This document shows, piece after piece, positions 8,786 to 17,807 of a DNA stretch of 64,000 nucleotides. Every line of letters begins with the position of its first letter. Positions within the stretch are counted from its first letter, which is position 1. Below the pieces are notes generated by a model, which worked only from the letters and a program-made list of their open reading frames with translations, had not been told where the DNA came from and did no database searches. The position numbers were made by a program, and so were the translations under genes. This stretch comes from Pseudonocardia sp. EC080619-01 (GTDB lineage: Bacteria; Actinomycetota; Actinomycetes; Mycobacteriales; Pseudonocardiaceae): NCBI RefSeq assembly GCF_001420995.1, contig NZ_CP012184.1:6060501-6124500 (forward strand), in the 5' to 3' direction.

Positions 8786-9541
8786 ATGAGCGCAGTGATC
8801 GACGGGGATCCGATGTTCACCGGCGACGCGGTCGGCGGGTGGCTGCAGCTGCCCTCCCCCGCCGTCGCCGAGGTGATGGGCGCGGTCGGGTTCGACGTGA
8901 TCTGCGTCGACACCCAGCACGGGCTGATCGGCGACGACACCGTGCTCGGCATGCTGCAGGCGCTGACCGCGTCGGGCACCCGCTCGCTGGTCCGGGTGCC
9001 CGGGCACGGCGCGGAGCCGATCGGCCGGGCGCTGGACCGCGGCGCGGACGGCGTGATCGTCCCGCTGGTGGACACCGCCGAGCAGGCCGCGGCCGCCGTC
9101 GCCGCCTGCCGCTACCCGCCGGACGGCGGGATCCGCAGCTTCGGGCCGGTCCGCCCGTCCTGGCTCGGACGGGACCCCCTGGCGCCGGGACGGTGCGTGG
9201 TGATGGTGGAGACGGTCGCCGCGGTGGCGAACCTGGAGGAGATCCTGTCCGTCGAGGGTGTCGACGCCGTCTTCGTCGGGCCGTCCGACCTGGCGCTGGC
9301 CCACGGCTTCCCGCTCGCCGCACAGGGTCCGGGCGGGCCGCGGGCGGAGGAGTACGGCGACCTCGTCCGCGGGATCACCGAGCGGTGCGCGGCGGCCGGT
9401 GTGCCGGTGGGGGCCTACTGCGACTCCCCCGCGCACGTCCGGCGGTTCCGGGAGCTGGGCGCCACGTTCGCCATGCTCGCCGCCGAGCACGTGATCCTGC
9501 GGGCGGCGGCGGCCGAGGCGCTCGGCGCGAGCCGCCCCTGA
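8786..9541 (+). CDS. HpcH/HpaI-family aldolase
   Basis: 251 residues with the class II HpcH/HpaI (pyruvate aldolase / citrate-lyase-like) barrel. Motifs: DVICVDTQHGLIGDD (catalytic His-Asp region), SLVRVPGHGAEPIGRALDRG (substrate Arg), VIVPLVDTAEQA, VVMVETVAAVANLEEIL (metal-binding Glu) and DAVFVGPSDLALAHG (metal-binding Asp). It splits or forms 4-hydroxy-2-oxo acids using a divalent metal. The start at 8786 has only a weak ribosome site. It is divergent from the hydroxyacid-dehydrogenase-like gene and ends 6 bp from the convergent TetR gene. The specific substrate cannot be told. Confidence 0.87.
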   Translation: MSAVIDGDPMFTGDAVGGWLQLPSPAVAEVMGAVGFDVICVDTQHGLIGDDTVLGMLQALTASGTRSLVRVPGHGAEPIGRALDRGADGVIVPLVDTAEQAAAAVAACRYPPDGGIRSFGPVRPSWLGRDPLAPGRCVVMVETVAAVANLEEILSVEGVDAVFVGPSDLALAHGFPLAAQGPGGPRAEEYGDLVRGITERCAAAGVPVGAYCDSPAHVRRFRELGATFAMLAAEHVILRAAAAEALGASRP

Positions 9542-9547
9542 GCCGCG

Positions 9548-10234
9548 TCAGCGGCGCGGCAGCCCGAGCGAGCGTCCCCACAGCCGGGTCAGCACGGCGA
9601 CCGACTCCTCCTCGTCGTGGTCCTGCCCGAGGACCAGCCAGTAGTAGATGTACTGGGTGACCATCGAGTTGAGGGCGTGCGACGCCAGCACGGGGTCCAG
9701 GTCGTCGTCGGCGAGGCCCCACTCCTGCAGGCGCCGGATCCCGGTCTCGGCCCGGGCCACCGAGCGTTCCCGCAGCTCCAGCCGGTAGCGGCGCATCTCG
9801 TCGTCGAAGGACGCGACCTGCTCGAACAGGGCCAGGAGCTTCCGGTCCCGCCGGAACAGGCCGAGGTAGCGGCGGTTCCCCCGCTCGATCCGGTCCCACG
9901 CCTCGGCGAGGGTCGGCGGGCGGCCGTCCCCGTGCGGGCCGGTCGGTTCCGGGGCGTAGAGCCCGGACTCCATCACCTCGTTGACGAGTGTGCGGAAGAC
10001 GTCGGCCTTGGAGTCGAAGTAGGTGTAGAAGCTGCCGTGGCCGGTCCCCGCCGCCGCGGCGATGTCGGCGACCCGCGCGTCGAGGAAGCCGTCCCGTTCG
10101 AAGACGGTGCGCGCCCCGTCGAGCAGCAGCGAGCGGGTGCGCCGTCCGCGCGCCGTGCTCGGCATCGTGCCGATGCTCGCCCGGCGGCGGCTGCCGATCC
10201 CGCTGCGGGCAGGGCTCGTCGCCTGCTCGGTCAC
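9548..10234 (-). CDS. TetR-family regulator, probable repressor of the divergent catabolic operon
   Basis: 228 residues. The N-terminal helix-turn-helix domain runs from about residue 28 to 80 (RRTRSLLLDGARTVFERDGF ... VADIAAAAGTGHGSFYTYFDSK, a textbook TetR recognition helix), followed by a helical ligand-binding domain with many Arg and Glu. The GTG start at 10234 has GGGGAG six bases upstream. The gene is divergent from an eleven-gene operon starting at 10439, and the ~200-bp spacer contains a 20-bp palindrome, so autorepression plus control of the operon is the simplest reading. The ligand is plausibly an acyl-CoA intermediate, by analogy with TetR regulators next to acyl-CoA genes; this is inference. 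Confidence 0.9.
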   Translation of the reverse strand: MTEQATSPARSGIGSRRRASIGTMPSTARGRRTRSLLLDGARTVFERDGFLDARVADIAAAAGTGHGSFYTYFDSKADVFRTLVNEVMESGLYAPEPTGPHGDGRPPTLAEAWDRIERGNRRYLGLFRRDRKLLALFEQVASFDDEMRRYRLELRERSVARAETGIRRLQEWGLADDDLDPVLASHALNSMVTQYIYYWLVLGQDHDEEESVAVLTRLWGRSLGLPRR

Positions 10235-10296
10235 CTGCAGCTCCCCTCACTCGCGTGCCGAGGATGGCACAGCACCGCATCACCCGAAAGACTTGT

Positions 10297-10316
10297 AGTC
10301 GATATCGATGTCGACT
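10297..10316. promoter_or_regulatory. Candidate TetR operator, 20-bp imperfect palindrome
   Basis: AGTCGATATCGATGTCGACT is its own reverse complement at 18 of 20 positions (mismatches at 7 and 14). It lies in the only AT-richer patch of the spacer between the TetR gene start (10234) and the acyl-CoA ligase start (10439), which is where a dual operator would be expected. Confidence 0.65.
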
Positions 10317-10438
10317 TACCGTGTGGCCCAGGACACGATCTCGCGGGCCGCGGATCGGCGCCCTGACCAGCATCGACCTTCCTCACCCGTCCGAGCGACG
10401 GGTGACCGGTCGTGCCCTGCGGACGAGGAGGTCCCACC

Positions 10439-12562
10439 GTGACGGACACAGCCGGCGCGACCCGGCCGGGCCCGGCCGGTACCCCCGGCCCGACCGACTG
10501 GGAGCGGGTGTTCCGGCCCCGGGGCGTCGCGGTACTGGGTGCCACCGGCCGGCCGGACAGCCCGATGGCACGCCCGCTGCGGTGGCTGGCCGAGCGGGGG
10601 TTCGCGGGAGCGGTCCGGCCGGTCAACCCGAAGTACGACGAGCTGGCGGGGCTGCCGTGCTTCCCGTCGCTGGCGGACGTCCCCGGCCCCGTGGACCTGG
10701 TGCTCGCCATGGTCCCGGCGCCGCACGCCGAGGCGGCCGTCCGCGAGGCGGGGGCGGCCGGAGCCGCCGCGGTCGTCGTGTTCGCGTCCGGCTTCGCCGA
10801 GACCGGCCCCGAGGGCGCGGACCTGCAGCACGCGCTGGTCCGGGCCGGCCGCGAGTCCGGCGTGCGGGTGCTGGGGCCGAACTGCCAGGGCGTGATCTAC
10901 CCGCCCGCGCGGTTGTTCGCCACCTTCACCGCGGCGGCCGACCGCCCGCTGACCGGCACGTCGGGGATCGCCTACGCCGGGCAGAGCGGCGCCGTCGGCG
11001 GATCGGTCCTGGACCTCGCCGCGGAGCAGGGCCTCGACCTGACGGCGTGGGTGAGCACCGGCAACCAGGCCGACGTCGACGTCGCCGAGGTGGGCCGGTT
11101 CCTCGTCCGGCAGCCGGAGGTCTCGGTCCTCGCGGTGTACCTGGAGGCGGTGCAGGACGGCGCCGCCTACGCGCGGCTCGCCGCGGAGGCCGCCGCGAGC
11201 GGCACGGCCCTGGTCGTGCTGCGGTCGGGCCGGTCGGAGTCCGGGCGCCGGGCCGCGGTGTCGCACACCGGCGCGATGCTCGGTGACGACACCGCGTTCC
11301 GGCTGGTCTCGCACCGGCACGGGGTCGTCCTCGTGGACGACGTCGACGAGCTGCTCGCCGCCGCCACCGCGCTCCGCGGCGGGCCGAGGCCACGAGGCCG
11401 CAGGATCGCCGCCGTCACCACGTCCGGGGGTGCCGGGATCCTGGCGGCCGACCGGTGCGAGAGCACCGCCCTGGAGCTGCCCGGGCTGGCCCCGGAGACC
11501 CGGGCGAAGCTCGCCCGGGTCGTCCCGGAGTTCGGGGCACTGGCCAACCCGGTCGACGTGACCGCCCAGCTGTTCAACCGCGACGACCGGGCGTTCGGCG
11601 ACGTCTGCTCGATCGTCTGCGCCGATCCCTCCGTCGACGCCCTGATGGTGCTGCTGACCATGGTCGTCGGCGACCAGGCCACCGACCTCGCCGAGGACCT
11701 GGCCGGGGCGATGGCCGGTACCGACGTGCCCTGCTCGGTGGTGTGGCTCGCCGCCGCCGAGCGGACCACCGAGGCACGCGCCACGTTGCGCCGGGCCGGG
11801 ATCCCGGTGTTCTCCTCGATCGCCGTCGCCGCGCGGGTCGCCGGCGCGCTCGCCCCGCCGGCGACCGCGGACACGCCCCTCCTCCCCGCCGGGGACGCGG
11901 TGCCCGGCCCGGCGCACCGTCCACCGCGGACGGACGGCTGGGCGCTGCTGCGCCGGACCGGTGTCCCGGCGCCCGCGTCGGCCGAGGTCCGCCGGCGCGA
12001 CGAGGTCCTGCCCGCCGCCCGGGACCTCGCCGGTGCGGTCGGCACCGTGGTGATGAAGGCGGTCGCGCCGGGGCTGGAGCACAAGACCGACGCCGGCGGC
12101 GTCCGCCTCGGGGTCCCGGTGGCGAGCGCGGCGGAGGTGTTCGACGAGCTGTCGGCCCGGGTCCCGGAGCTGGAGGGGGTCCTGGTCCAGGAGGCGGTGC
12201 CGCCGGGCCTGGAGCTGCTGGTCGGGGTCGCCGGTGCCCGCGACGGCTGGCCGCCGGTGGTGACCGTGGGCCTCGGCGGGACCGCCACCGAGGTGCACCG
12301 CGACGTCGCGACCGCCCTGGTCCCGACCACCCCGGACGAGGCCCGCGGCCTGCTGCGCGAGCTGCGGTCCTGGCCGCTGCTGGCCGGGCACCGCGGCGCG
12401 CCGCCACGCGACGTCGACGCCGTCGTCGACGTCCTGGTGCGGCTCGGCGCCGCGGTCGCCGACCGGCCCGACATCGAGGAGCTCGAGATCAACCCGCTGA
12501 TCGTCGGCGCCGCCGGCGACGGCGTGGTCGCCGTCGACGTCCTCGTCACCACCCGTTCCTGA
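10439..12562 (+). CDS. Acyl-CoA ligase, NDP-forming (acetate-CoA ligase/succinyl-CoA-synthetase type), fused alpha-beta
   Basis: 707 residues. The N-terminal half is the CoA-binding alpha-type unit: FRPRGVAVLGATGRPDS, NPKYDELAGLPCFPSL, VLGPNCQGVIYPP, and the region around SGRRAAVSHTGAMLGDD, where His is the likely phosphorylated residue. The C-terminal half is ATP-grasp (beta type): DGWALLRRTGVPAPAS, VVMKAVAPGLEHKTDAGGVR and LVQEAVPPGLELLVG. It activates a carboxylic acid to its CoA thioester with ATP. The GTG at 10439 has AGGAGG seven bases upstream; a longer in-frame start at 10412 lies upstream of that site and is unlikely. This is the first gene of the operon and probably the entry step for the imported acid. 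Confidence 0.88.
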   Translation: MTDTAGATRPGPAGTPGPTDWERVFRPRGVAVLGATGRPDSPMARPLRWLAERGFAGAVRPVNPKYDELAGLPCFPSLADVPGPVDLVLAMVPAPHAEAAVREAGAAGAAAVVVFASGFAETGPEGADLQHALVRAGRESGVRVLGPNCQGVIYPPARLFATFTAAADRPLTGTSGIAYAGQSGAVGGSVLDLAAEQGLDLTAWVSTGNQADVDVAEVGRFLVRQPEVSVLAVYLEAVQDGAAYARLAAEAAASGTALVVLRSGRSESGRRAAVSHTGAMLGDDTAFRLVSHRHGVVLVDDVDELLAAATALRGGPRPRGRRIAAVTTSGGAGILAADRCESTALELPGLAPETRAKLARVVPEFGALANPVDVTAQLFNRDDRAFGDVCSIVCADPSVDALMVLLTMVVGDQATDLAEDLAGAMAGTDVPCSVVWLAAAERTTEARATLRRAGIPVFSSIAVAARVAGALAPPATADTPLLPAGDAVPGPAHRPPRTDGWALLRRTGVPAPASAEVRRRDEVLPAARDLAGAVGTVVMKAVAPGLEHKTDAGGVRLGVPVASAAEVFDELSARVPELEGVLVQEAVPPGLELLVGVAGARDGWPPVVTVGLGGTATEVHRDVATALVPTTPDEARGLLRELRSWPLLAGHRGAPPRDVDAVVDVLVRLGAAVADRPDIEELEINPLIVGAAGDGVVAVDVLVTTRS

Positions 12563-12592
12563 CCCACCCACCGACCCTGGAGGACCACACAG

Positions 12593-13330
12593 ATGGGCTC
12601 GATCGTCCTGGACAAGACCGACGGGGTCGCGACCCTGACCGTCGACTCGCCGGAGGTGCGGAACGGGCTGACGCCGACGATGGGCCACGAGCTGGTCGCC
12701 GCCTGCGAGGAGATCGACGCCGACCCCGCGATCGGCGCCGCCGTCGTCCGCGGGGCCGGCGGCACGTTCTGCTCCGGCGCCGACCGGCGCACCTGGAACC
12801 CGGGCGCCGACCAGGCCAAGGACGCGACGTTCCGGGAGACCGGCGCCGTGTACCGGGCCTTCGTGCGGGTCGGCGCCCTCGCCGTCCCGACGGTCGCGGC
12901 GGTCCGCGGCGCGGCCGTCGGCGCGGGCATCAACCTGATGTTCGCCACCGACCTGCGGGTCGTCGCCACCGACGCCCGGCTGCTGGCCGGGTTCCTCCGG
13001 ATCGGGCTGCACCCCGGCGGCGGGTTCTTCACCATCGCCGGGCGGACCGCCGGTCGCGAGGCCACGGCCGCGATGGGGCTGTTCAGCCAGGAGATCGACG
13101 GCCGGCGTGCCGCCGAGATCGGTCTGGCCTGGTCCGCCGTCCCGGACGCCGACGTCGAGGACACCGCGCACCGGCTCGCCGCCGAGCCCGCGAAGGACCC
13201 CGCCCTCGCCCGCGAGGCCGTCCGCTCGTTCCGCACCGAGCTGGGTCCGCCCGGGATCGGCTGGGACGCGGCGGTCGAGTTCGAGCGCGCCACCCAGATG
13301 TGGTCCCAGCGGCGGCGCAACTCCCGCTGA
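12593..13330 (+). CDS. Crotonase-family protein lacking both canonical catalytic glutamates
   Basis: 245 residues with the enoyl-CoA hydratase/isomerase fold: VRNGLTPTMGHELVAAC, GAGGTFCSGADRRTW (oxyanion-hole strand) and VAAVRGAAVGAGINLMFATD. Aligned by hand to rat mitochondrial hydratase, Glu144 (GGGCE) is Asn here (VGAGIN), and the Glu164 position (PEILLG..PG) is occupied by a hydrophobic residue in GFLRIGLHPGG. It may therefore do crotonase chemistry other than hydration, such as isomerisation, C-C cleavage or thioester hydrolysis. Start: ATG with CTGGAGG upstream. It is the second gene in the operon, 30 bp after the ligase. Confidence 0.85.
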   Translation: MGSIVLDKTDGVATLTVDSPEVRNGLTPTMGHELVAACEEIDADPAIGAAVVRGAGGTFCSGADRRTWNPGADQAKDATFRETGAVYRAFVRVGALAVPTVAAVRGAAVGAGINLMFATDLRVVATDARLLAGFLRIGLHPGGGFFTIAGRTAGREATAAMGLFSQEIDGRRAAEIGLAWSAVPDADVEDTAHRLAAEPAKDPALAREAVRSFRTELGPPGIGWDAAVEFERATQMWSQRRRNSR

Positions 13331-13367
13331 CGGCGCCACGTCGCACGCCGGACAAGGAGGTCCCCCC

Positions 13368-14942
13368 GTGCGCCCGTCCCCCACCACCCTCGTCGCCGGC
13401 CTGCTCGGTTGCCTGCTGCTCGGACTCGCCGCGGGCTGCGGCGCGGGCAGCGGTGCGATCCCGCAGGCCGACACCGGCCCGGTCGACTGCCCGCCCGTCG
13501 CACCCGGATCGGACCGCGCCGCCGAGCTGACCTGGATCTACACGGTCGACAACACCAGCTTCGACCCGGACCGGATCACCACGAACAACAGCCAGATGTA
13601 CCTCTACCCCGTCTACGACAGCCTCGTGCACGTCAACGCCGCCGGCGAGGCCGAGCCGATGCTGGCCGAGTCGTGGAGCCTGTCCCCCGACGGCCGGTCG
13701 GTGGACATGCGGCTGATCCCCGGGTGGCGCTACCACGACGGCGTCCCGTTCGACGCCGGTTCGGTGCGCGCCAACCTGCTCCGCCACCGCGACCTCGAGG
13801 GCTCGTTCAACGCGAACCGGCTCGAGTCGCTCACCGACGTCCAGGTGCTCGACGAGCGGACCGTCCGTCTCGTCACCGACTCCTCGGCGGGCCCGCTGAT
13901 CACCATCCTGGGCGGCTCGGCCGGGATGATGATGAGCCCGGCGGCCTTCGACCGGCCCGGCGAGGACGTCCGGCCCACCGGTGGCTCGGGTGCCTACACG
14001 ATGAGCCGCTACGTCCCCGGTGACCGGGTCGAGTACACCCGGGTGCCCGGCTACTGGGACCAGGACGGTGCGCGGGTCGAGCGGCTGACCTACCTGATCT
14101 CCGGCGACGACAACGCCCGCCTCAACGCCGTCACCACCGGCGCCGCGGACGTGACGTTCCTCCGGGCCAACATGGTGCGACCGGCGCAGGAGTCGGGGCT
14201 GGTGATCTGCCAGCAGCCGTCGCTGTCGAGCTACACGCTCAACCTGAACACCGCCCGGTCGGAGTTCGGCGACGAGAAGGTCCGGCAGGCGATGAACGTC
14301 GCCGTCGACCGGAGGTCGATCAGCCTGCTCGTCAGCGGCCTCTGCCAGCCCGCGGGCCAGATGTTCCCGGACTTCTACTACGCGTCGTCGACGAACGTGG
14401 CACCGCCGGAGCACGACCCGGAGCAGGCCCGGCGGCTGCTCGACGAGGCCGGTCTGCCGGACGGCTTCTCGTTCGACCTGGAGGTCGTCAACCTCGACGT
14501 CTACCAGCAGATCGCGCAGATCCTGCAGGCCAACTTCGCCGAGGTCGGCATCACGATGTCGATCACGCCGGTCGATCTCAACAAGCTCGCGGAGGACTTC
14601 TCCGTGGCCAAGAGCGTCGACGCGATCCTGTTCGAGCAGAAGGCCGAGTCCGACCCGAGCGTGCTCACCGCCGAGTACTACCGGCCCGACGGCTTCAACA
14701 ACCCGGGCGGGTACAGCGACCCGGTGGTCGTCGCCGCCGAGGACGCCGCGGCCCGCGGCGCGACGCCGGAGGACCGGGCACCGCAGTTCGAGAAGCTCTT
14801 CGACCGGGTCGCCGAGGTCCAGGCGCCACACCTGCCGCTGTGCAACCTCACCACCCCGTACGTCATGAACCCGAAGGTCGGTGGTGTGGAGATCTACGCC
14901 GACGCGTCCCGCCAGTTCCGCGGCGCGGCGATCAACCCCTAG
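13368..14942 (+). CDS. ABC transporter substrate-binding lipoprotein (family 5, peptide/nickel type)
   Basis: 524 residues. A lipoprotein signal peptide of 23 residues ends in LAAGC with Cys24. The mature protein has the SBP_bac_5 pattern: MYLYPVYDSLVHVNAAGEAE, LAESWSLSPDGRSVDMRLIP, GWRYHDGVPFDAGSVRANL, TGGSGAYTMSRYVPGDRVEY, and GDEKVRQAMNVAVDRRSI. It should be membrane-anchored outside the cell and capture the solute for the permeases and ATPases that follow. Start: GTG with AAGGAGG at good spacing, just upstream of the signal peptide; a much longer frame upstream overlaps the previous gene. The family name says peptide, but such proteins also bind sugars, opines and other solutes. Confidence 0.92.
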   Translation: MRPSPTTLVAGLLGCLLLGLAAGCGAGSGAIPQADTGPVDCPPVAPGSDRAAELTWIYTVDNTSFDPDRITTNNSQMYLYPVYDSLVHVNAAGEAEPMLAESWSLSPDGRSVDMRLIPGWRYHDGVPFDAGSVRANLLRHRDLEGSFNANRLESLTDVQVLDERTVRLVTDSSAGPLITILGGSAGMMMSPAAFDRPGEDVRPTGGSGAYTMSRYVPGDRVEYTRVPGYWDQDGARVERLTYLISGDDNARLNAVTTGAADVTFLRANMVRPAQESGLVICQQPSLSSYTLNLNTARSEFGDEKVRQAMNVAVDRRSISLLVSGLCQPAGQMFPDFYYASSTNVAPPEHDPEQARRLLDEAGLPDGFSFDLEVVNLDVYQQIAQILQANFAEVGITMSITPVDLNKLAEDFSVAKSVDAILFEQKAESDPSVLTAEYYRPDGFNNPGGYSDPVVVAAEDAAARGATPEDRAPQFEKLFDRVAEVQAPHLPLCNLTTPYVMNPKVGGVEIYADASRQFRGAAINP

Positions 14943-14956
14943 AGGCGGAGGTTCCC

Positions 14957-15901
14957 ATGCTCGGCCTTCTCGTCCGCAGGCTGGCGTTCACCGTCCCGAT
15001 GCTCGTCGTCGTCAGCTTCTGCGTGTTCAGCCTGATCGTCCTGGTGCCCGGCGACCCCGCGGTCGCCCTCGCCGGGGAGAACCCCGATCCCGCACAGATC
15101 GCGGCCGTACGGGAGCGGCTCGGTCTCGACGACCCGTTCCTCGTGCAGTTCTGGAACTGGTTCTCCGGGGTCGTGCAGGGGGACCTCGGGCAGTCGCTGT
15201 TCTCCAGCCAGCCGGTGTCCGAGGCGGTGTTCTCGCGGCTGCCCGCCACCCTGTCGCTGGCGCTGCTGAGCCTCGCCGTCGCGCTCGTGCTGGGTGTCAC
15301 GGTCGGTGTCGTCGCCGCGATGCGGCCGGGCAGCCGGCTCGACCGGGTGGCGACGTTCGCGGCCAGCCTCGGCGTCGCCGTCCCGTACTTCTGGGTCGGC
15401 ATGATCCTCGTGCTGCTGCTGGCGATCAACGCGACGATCTTCCCGGCCGTCGGCTACGTGCCGCTGACGGAGAACCCGCTGCAGTGGTTCCTGCACCTCG
15501 TCCTGCCCGCGACGGCGCTCGGTCTCGCCCCCGCGGCGGTGATCGCCCGCCAGACCAGGGCCGGGATGACGGGCGTGCTGCGCGAGGACTACGTCCGCAC
15601 CGCGACCGCGAAGGGGCTCCCGCCGGCGCGCGTCGTCGGGCGGCACGCGCTCAAGAACGCCGCCGTCCCGGTGGTCACCGCGTTCGGCCTGGAGGCGAGC
15701 CGCCTCATCGGCGGGACCGTCGTGATCGAGCAGCTGTTCGCCCTGCCCGGGCTCGGCAGCCTGGCCTACACCTCGGTGTTCGCCCGGGACTTCCCGATGG
15801 TGCAGGGCGTGCTGCTGGTGGTCGCGGCGCTGGTGCTGCTGATCAACCTGCTCGTCGACCTGTCCTACGGCTACTTCGACCCGAGGATCCGGCAGTCATG
15901 A
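14957..15901 (+). CDS. ABC transporter permease (DppB/OppB type)
   Basis: 314 residues. The N-terminal transmembrane segment (RRLAFTVPMLVVVSFCVFSL) is followed by VPGDPAVALAGENPDPAQIAAVRERLGLDDP, the classical DppB periplasmic loop. Several transmembrane helices follow. The EAA-like loop RTATAKGLPPARVVGRHALKNAAVPVVT contacts the ATPases. It ends with SYGYFDPRIRQS, typical of the family. ATG with GGAGG upstream. The TGA overlaps the ATG of the next permease (ATGA), indicating translational coupling. Confidence 0.93.
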   Translation: MLGLLVRRLAFTVPMLVVVSFCVFSLIVLVPGDPAVALAGENPDPAQIAAVRERLGLDDPFLVQFWNWFSGVVQGDLGQSLFSSQPVSEAVFSRLPATLSLALLSLAVALVLGVTVGVVAAMRPGSRLDRVATFAASLGVAVPYFWVGMILVLLLAINATIFPAVGYVPLTENPLQWFLHLVLPATALGLAPAAVIARQTRAGMTGVLREDYVRTATAKGLPPARVVGRHALKNAAVPVVTAFGLEASRLIGGTVVIEQLFALPGLGSLAYTSVFARDFPMVQGVLLVVAALVLLINLLVDLSYGYFDPRIRQS

Positions 15902-16797
15902 CGACCACCGCGCCCACCGCCGCGGCCGGTACCGCCGCCGCGCCCGCCGTCCCCGTCCGTGCCGGGTTCTGGCGCCGCTTCCGGGAGAACCGGCCGGCGT
16001 CCGTCGCACTCGTCGTCCTGGGGCTGCTGGTCGTGGGGTCCCTGGCGGCCCCGCTGATCGCGCCCTACGCCCCGGAGGCGATCGACGTGCCGCGCCGCCT
16101 GTCGCTGTCCACGCCGCAGCACTGGCTGGGCACGGACGCGCTGGGCCGGGACACGTTCACCCGGCTGCTCTACGCCGGGCGGGTGTCCCTGTTCGCCGCC
16201 GCGCTCGCCGTCGCCGTCGCCACCGTGATCGGCGTGCCGCTGGGCCTGCTCGCGGGCTACGTCGGCGGCCGGGTCGACTGGCTGCTCGGCCGGGCCGGGG
16301 ACGTGCTGATGACCTTCCCGGCGATCGTGCTGGCCATCGCGATCATCGCCGCCACCGGGCCGGGCCTGCAGAACGCGATGATCGCGCTCGGGATCGTGTA
16401 CGCACCGCGGCTGTTCCGGGTCGCGCGGGCGTCGACGCTCCAGGTCCGCGCGCAGACCTACGTCGAGGCCTCGATCAGCATCGGTACCCCGGCCTGGCGG
16501 ATCGTCGTCCGGCGGGTACTGCCGAACATCGCCTCACCGGTGCTGGTGCAGGTCTCGGTGATGCTGGCCGCGGCGCTGCTGGCCGAGGCCGCGCTGAGCC
16601 TGCTGGGGCTCGGTGTCGTCCCGCCCACGCCCAGCTGGGGCGTGATGCTCGGGAGCGGGTTCCGGGAGATCCGGTCCACTCCCCTGCTGGTGTTCTGGCC
16701 CGGCGTCGCGATCGCCGTCGCCACCCTGTCGTTCAACCTCATCGGTGACGGGCTGCGCGACGCCCTCGGCCGACGTACCAGGAAGGCCGGATCATGA
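15898..16797 (+). CDS. ABC transporter permease (DppC/OppC type)
   Basis: 299 residues. An Ala/Thr-rich cytoplasmic N-terminus of ~22 residues precedes FWRRFRENRPASVALVVLGL, the first membrane helix. HWLGTDALGRDTFTRLLYAGRVSL is the diagnostic DppC motif. DVLMTFPAIVLAIAI and YVEASISIGTPAWRIVVRRVLPNI (EAA loop) follow, ending near FNLIGDGLRDALGRR. It pairs with the preceding permease to form the membrane channel. It overlaps both neighbours by 4 bases. Confidence 0.93.
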   Translation: MTTTAPTAAAGTAAAPAVPVRAGFWRRFRENRPASVALVVLGLLVVGSLAAPLIAPYAPEAIDVPRRLSLSTPQHWLGTDALGRDTFTRLLYAGRVSLFAAALAVAVATVIGVPLGLLAGYVGGRVDWLLGRAGDVLMTFPAIVLAIAIIAATGPGLQNAMIALGIVYAPRLFRVARASTLQVRAQTYVEASISIGTPAWRIVVRRVLPNIASPVLVQVSVMLAAALLAEAALSLLGLGVVPPTPSWGVMLGSGFREIRSTPLLVFWPGVAIAVATLSFNLIGDGLRDALGRRTRKAGS

Positions 16798-17807
16798 CCG
16801 CACCTGCCGCCCCCACCCGTGCCGGGACCCTGCTCGGCGTGGACGACCTGCACGTCGAGTTCGTCACCGATCACGGGTGGTCGACGGTCGTCGCCGGGGT
16901 CTCGTTCGACGTGCGCGAGCGCGAGATCGTCGGCCTCGTCGGGGAGTCGGGCTCGGGCAAGACCGTGACCGGCCTGTCCGTCCTCGGGCTGCTGCCGCGC
17001 GGCGTCGGCCGGATCACCTCCGGGGCCGTCCGGTTCGGCGACCGCGACCTGTCCGAGCTCTCCGGTCGGGAGCTGCGGGCGGTGCGCGGCAACGAGGTGG
17101 CGATGGTCTTCCAGGAGCCGATGACCAGCCTCAACCCGGCGTTCCGGATCGGCGACCAGATCGCCGAGACCGTCCGGCTGCACCGCGGGGTGTCCCGCCG
17201 GGCCGCACGCGAACGGGCCGTCGAGGTGCTCGACCTGGTCGGCATCCCGCACGCCCGGCGCCGCGTGGACGACTACCCGCACGAGTTCTCCGGCGGGATG
17301 CGGCAGCGGGCGATGATCGCGATGGCGGTCAGCTGCGAGCCGCGCCTGCTGATCGCCGACGAGCCCACCACCGCACTCGACGTCACCATCCAGGCCCAGG
17401 TGCTGGAGCTGCTGGCGACGATGCAGCGCGATCTCGGGATGAGCGTGCTGCTGGTGACCCACGATCTCGGCGTCGTCGCCGAGGTGTGCGAACGGGTCGT
17501 CGTGATGTACGCCGGGCAGGTCGTGGAGCGGGCCGGGGTCGGTGAGCTGTTCGACCATCCGCGCCACCCCTACACCGAGGGGTTGCTGGCGGCGATGCCG
17601 CAGCTGGGGTCGAGGGGGCAGCGGCTGCCGTCGATCCCGGGGCGCACCCCGGAACCGTGGGCGATGCCCCCGGGCTGCCGGTTCGCGCCGCGCTGCGGCC
17701 GTGCGACGACGGTCTGCGGGGAACCGCCACCGCTGGTCACCGCCCGGCCCGGGCACCTCTCCCGCTGCGTCCGGCACGACGAGCTGACCCTGCGCGGTGC
17801 CCGGTGA
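16794..17807 (+). CDS. ABC transporter ATP-binding protein (DppD/OppD type)
   Basis: 337 residues. Walker A GESGSGKT near residue 50, Q-loop AMVFQEPMTSLNPAF, signature FSGGMRQRAMIAMA, Walker B LLIADEPTTALD and switch His in LLVTHDLGVVAEV are all intact. The C-terminal extension GCRFAPRCGRATTVC is the oligopeptide-transporter C-terminal domain with the usual Cys residues. It hydrolyses ATP at the cytoplasmic face of the permease pair. It starts at the ATGA overlap and overlaps the next gene by GTGA. Confidence 0.94.
   Translation: MTAPAAPTRAGTLLGVDDLHVEFVTDHGWSTVVAGVSFDVREREIVGLVGESGSGKTVTGLSVLGLLPRGVGRITSGAVRFGDRDLSELSGRELRAVRGNEVAMVFQEPMTSLNPAFRIGDQIAETVRLHRGVSRRAARERAVEVLDLVGIPHARRRVDDYPHEFSGGMRQRAMIAMAVSCEPRLLIADEPTTALDVTIQAQVLELLATMQRDLGMSVLLVTHDLGVVAEVCERVVVMYAGQVVERAGVGELFDHPRHPYTEGLLAAMPQLGSRGQRLPSIPGRTPEPWAMPPGCRFAPRCGRATTVCGEPPPLVTARPGHLSRCVRHDELTLRGAR

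Noticed and set aside
10316..13474. Minus-strand ORF of over 1000 residues
   Set aside because: Shadow of the acyl-CoA ligase and crotonase genes; low-complexity Arg/Gly/Pro/Val sequence without domains.
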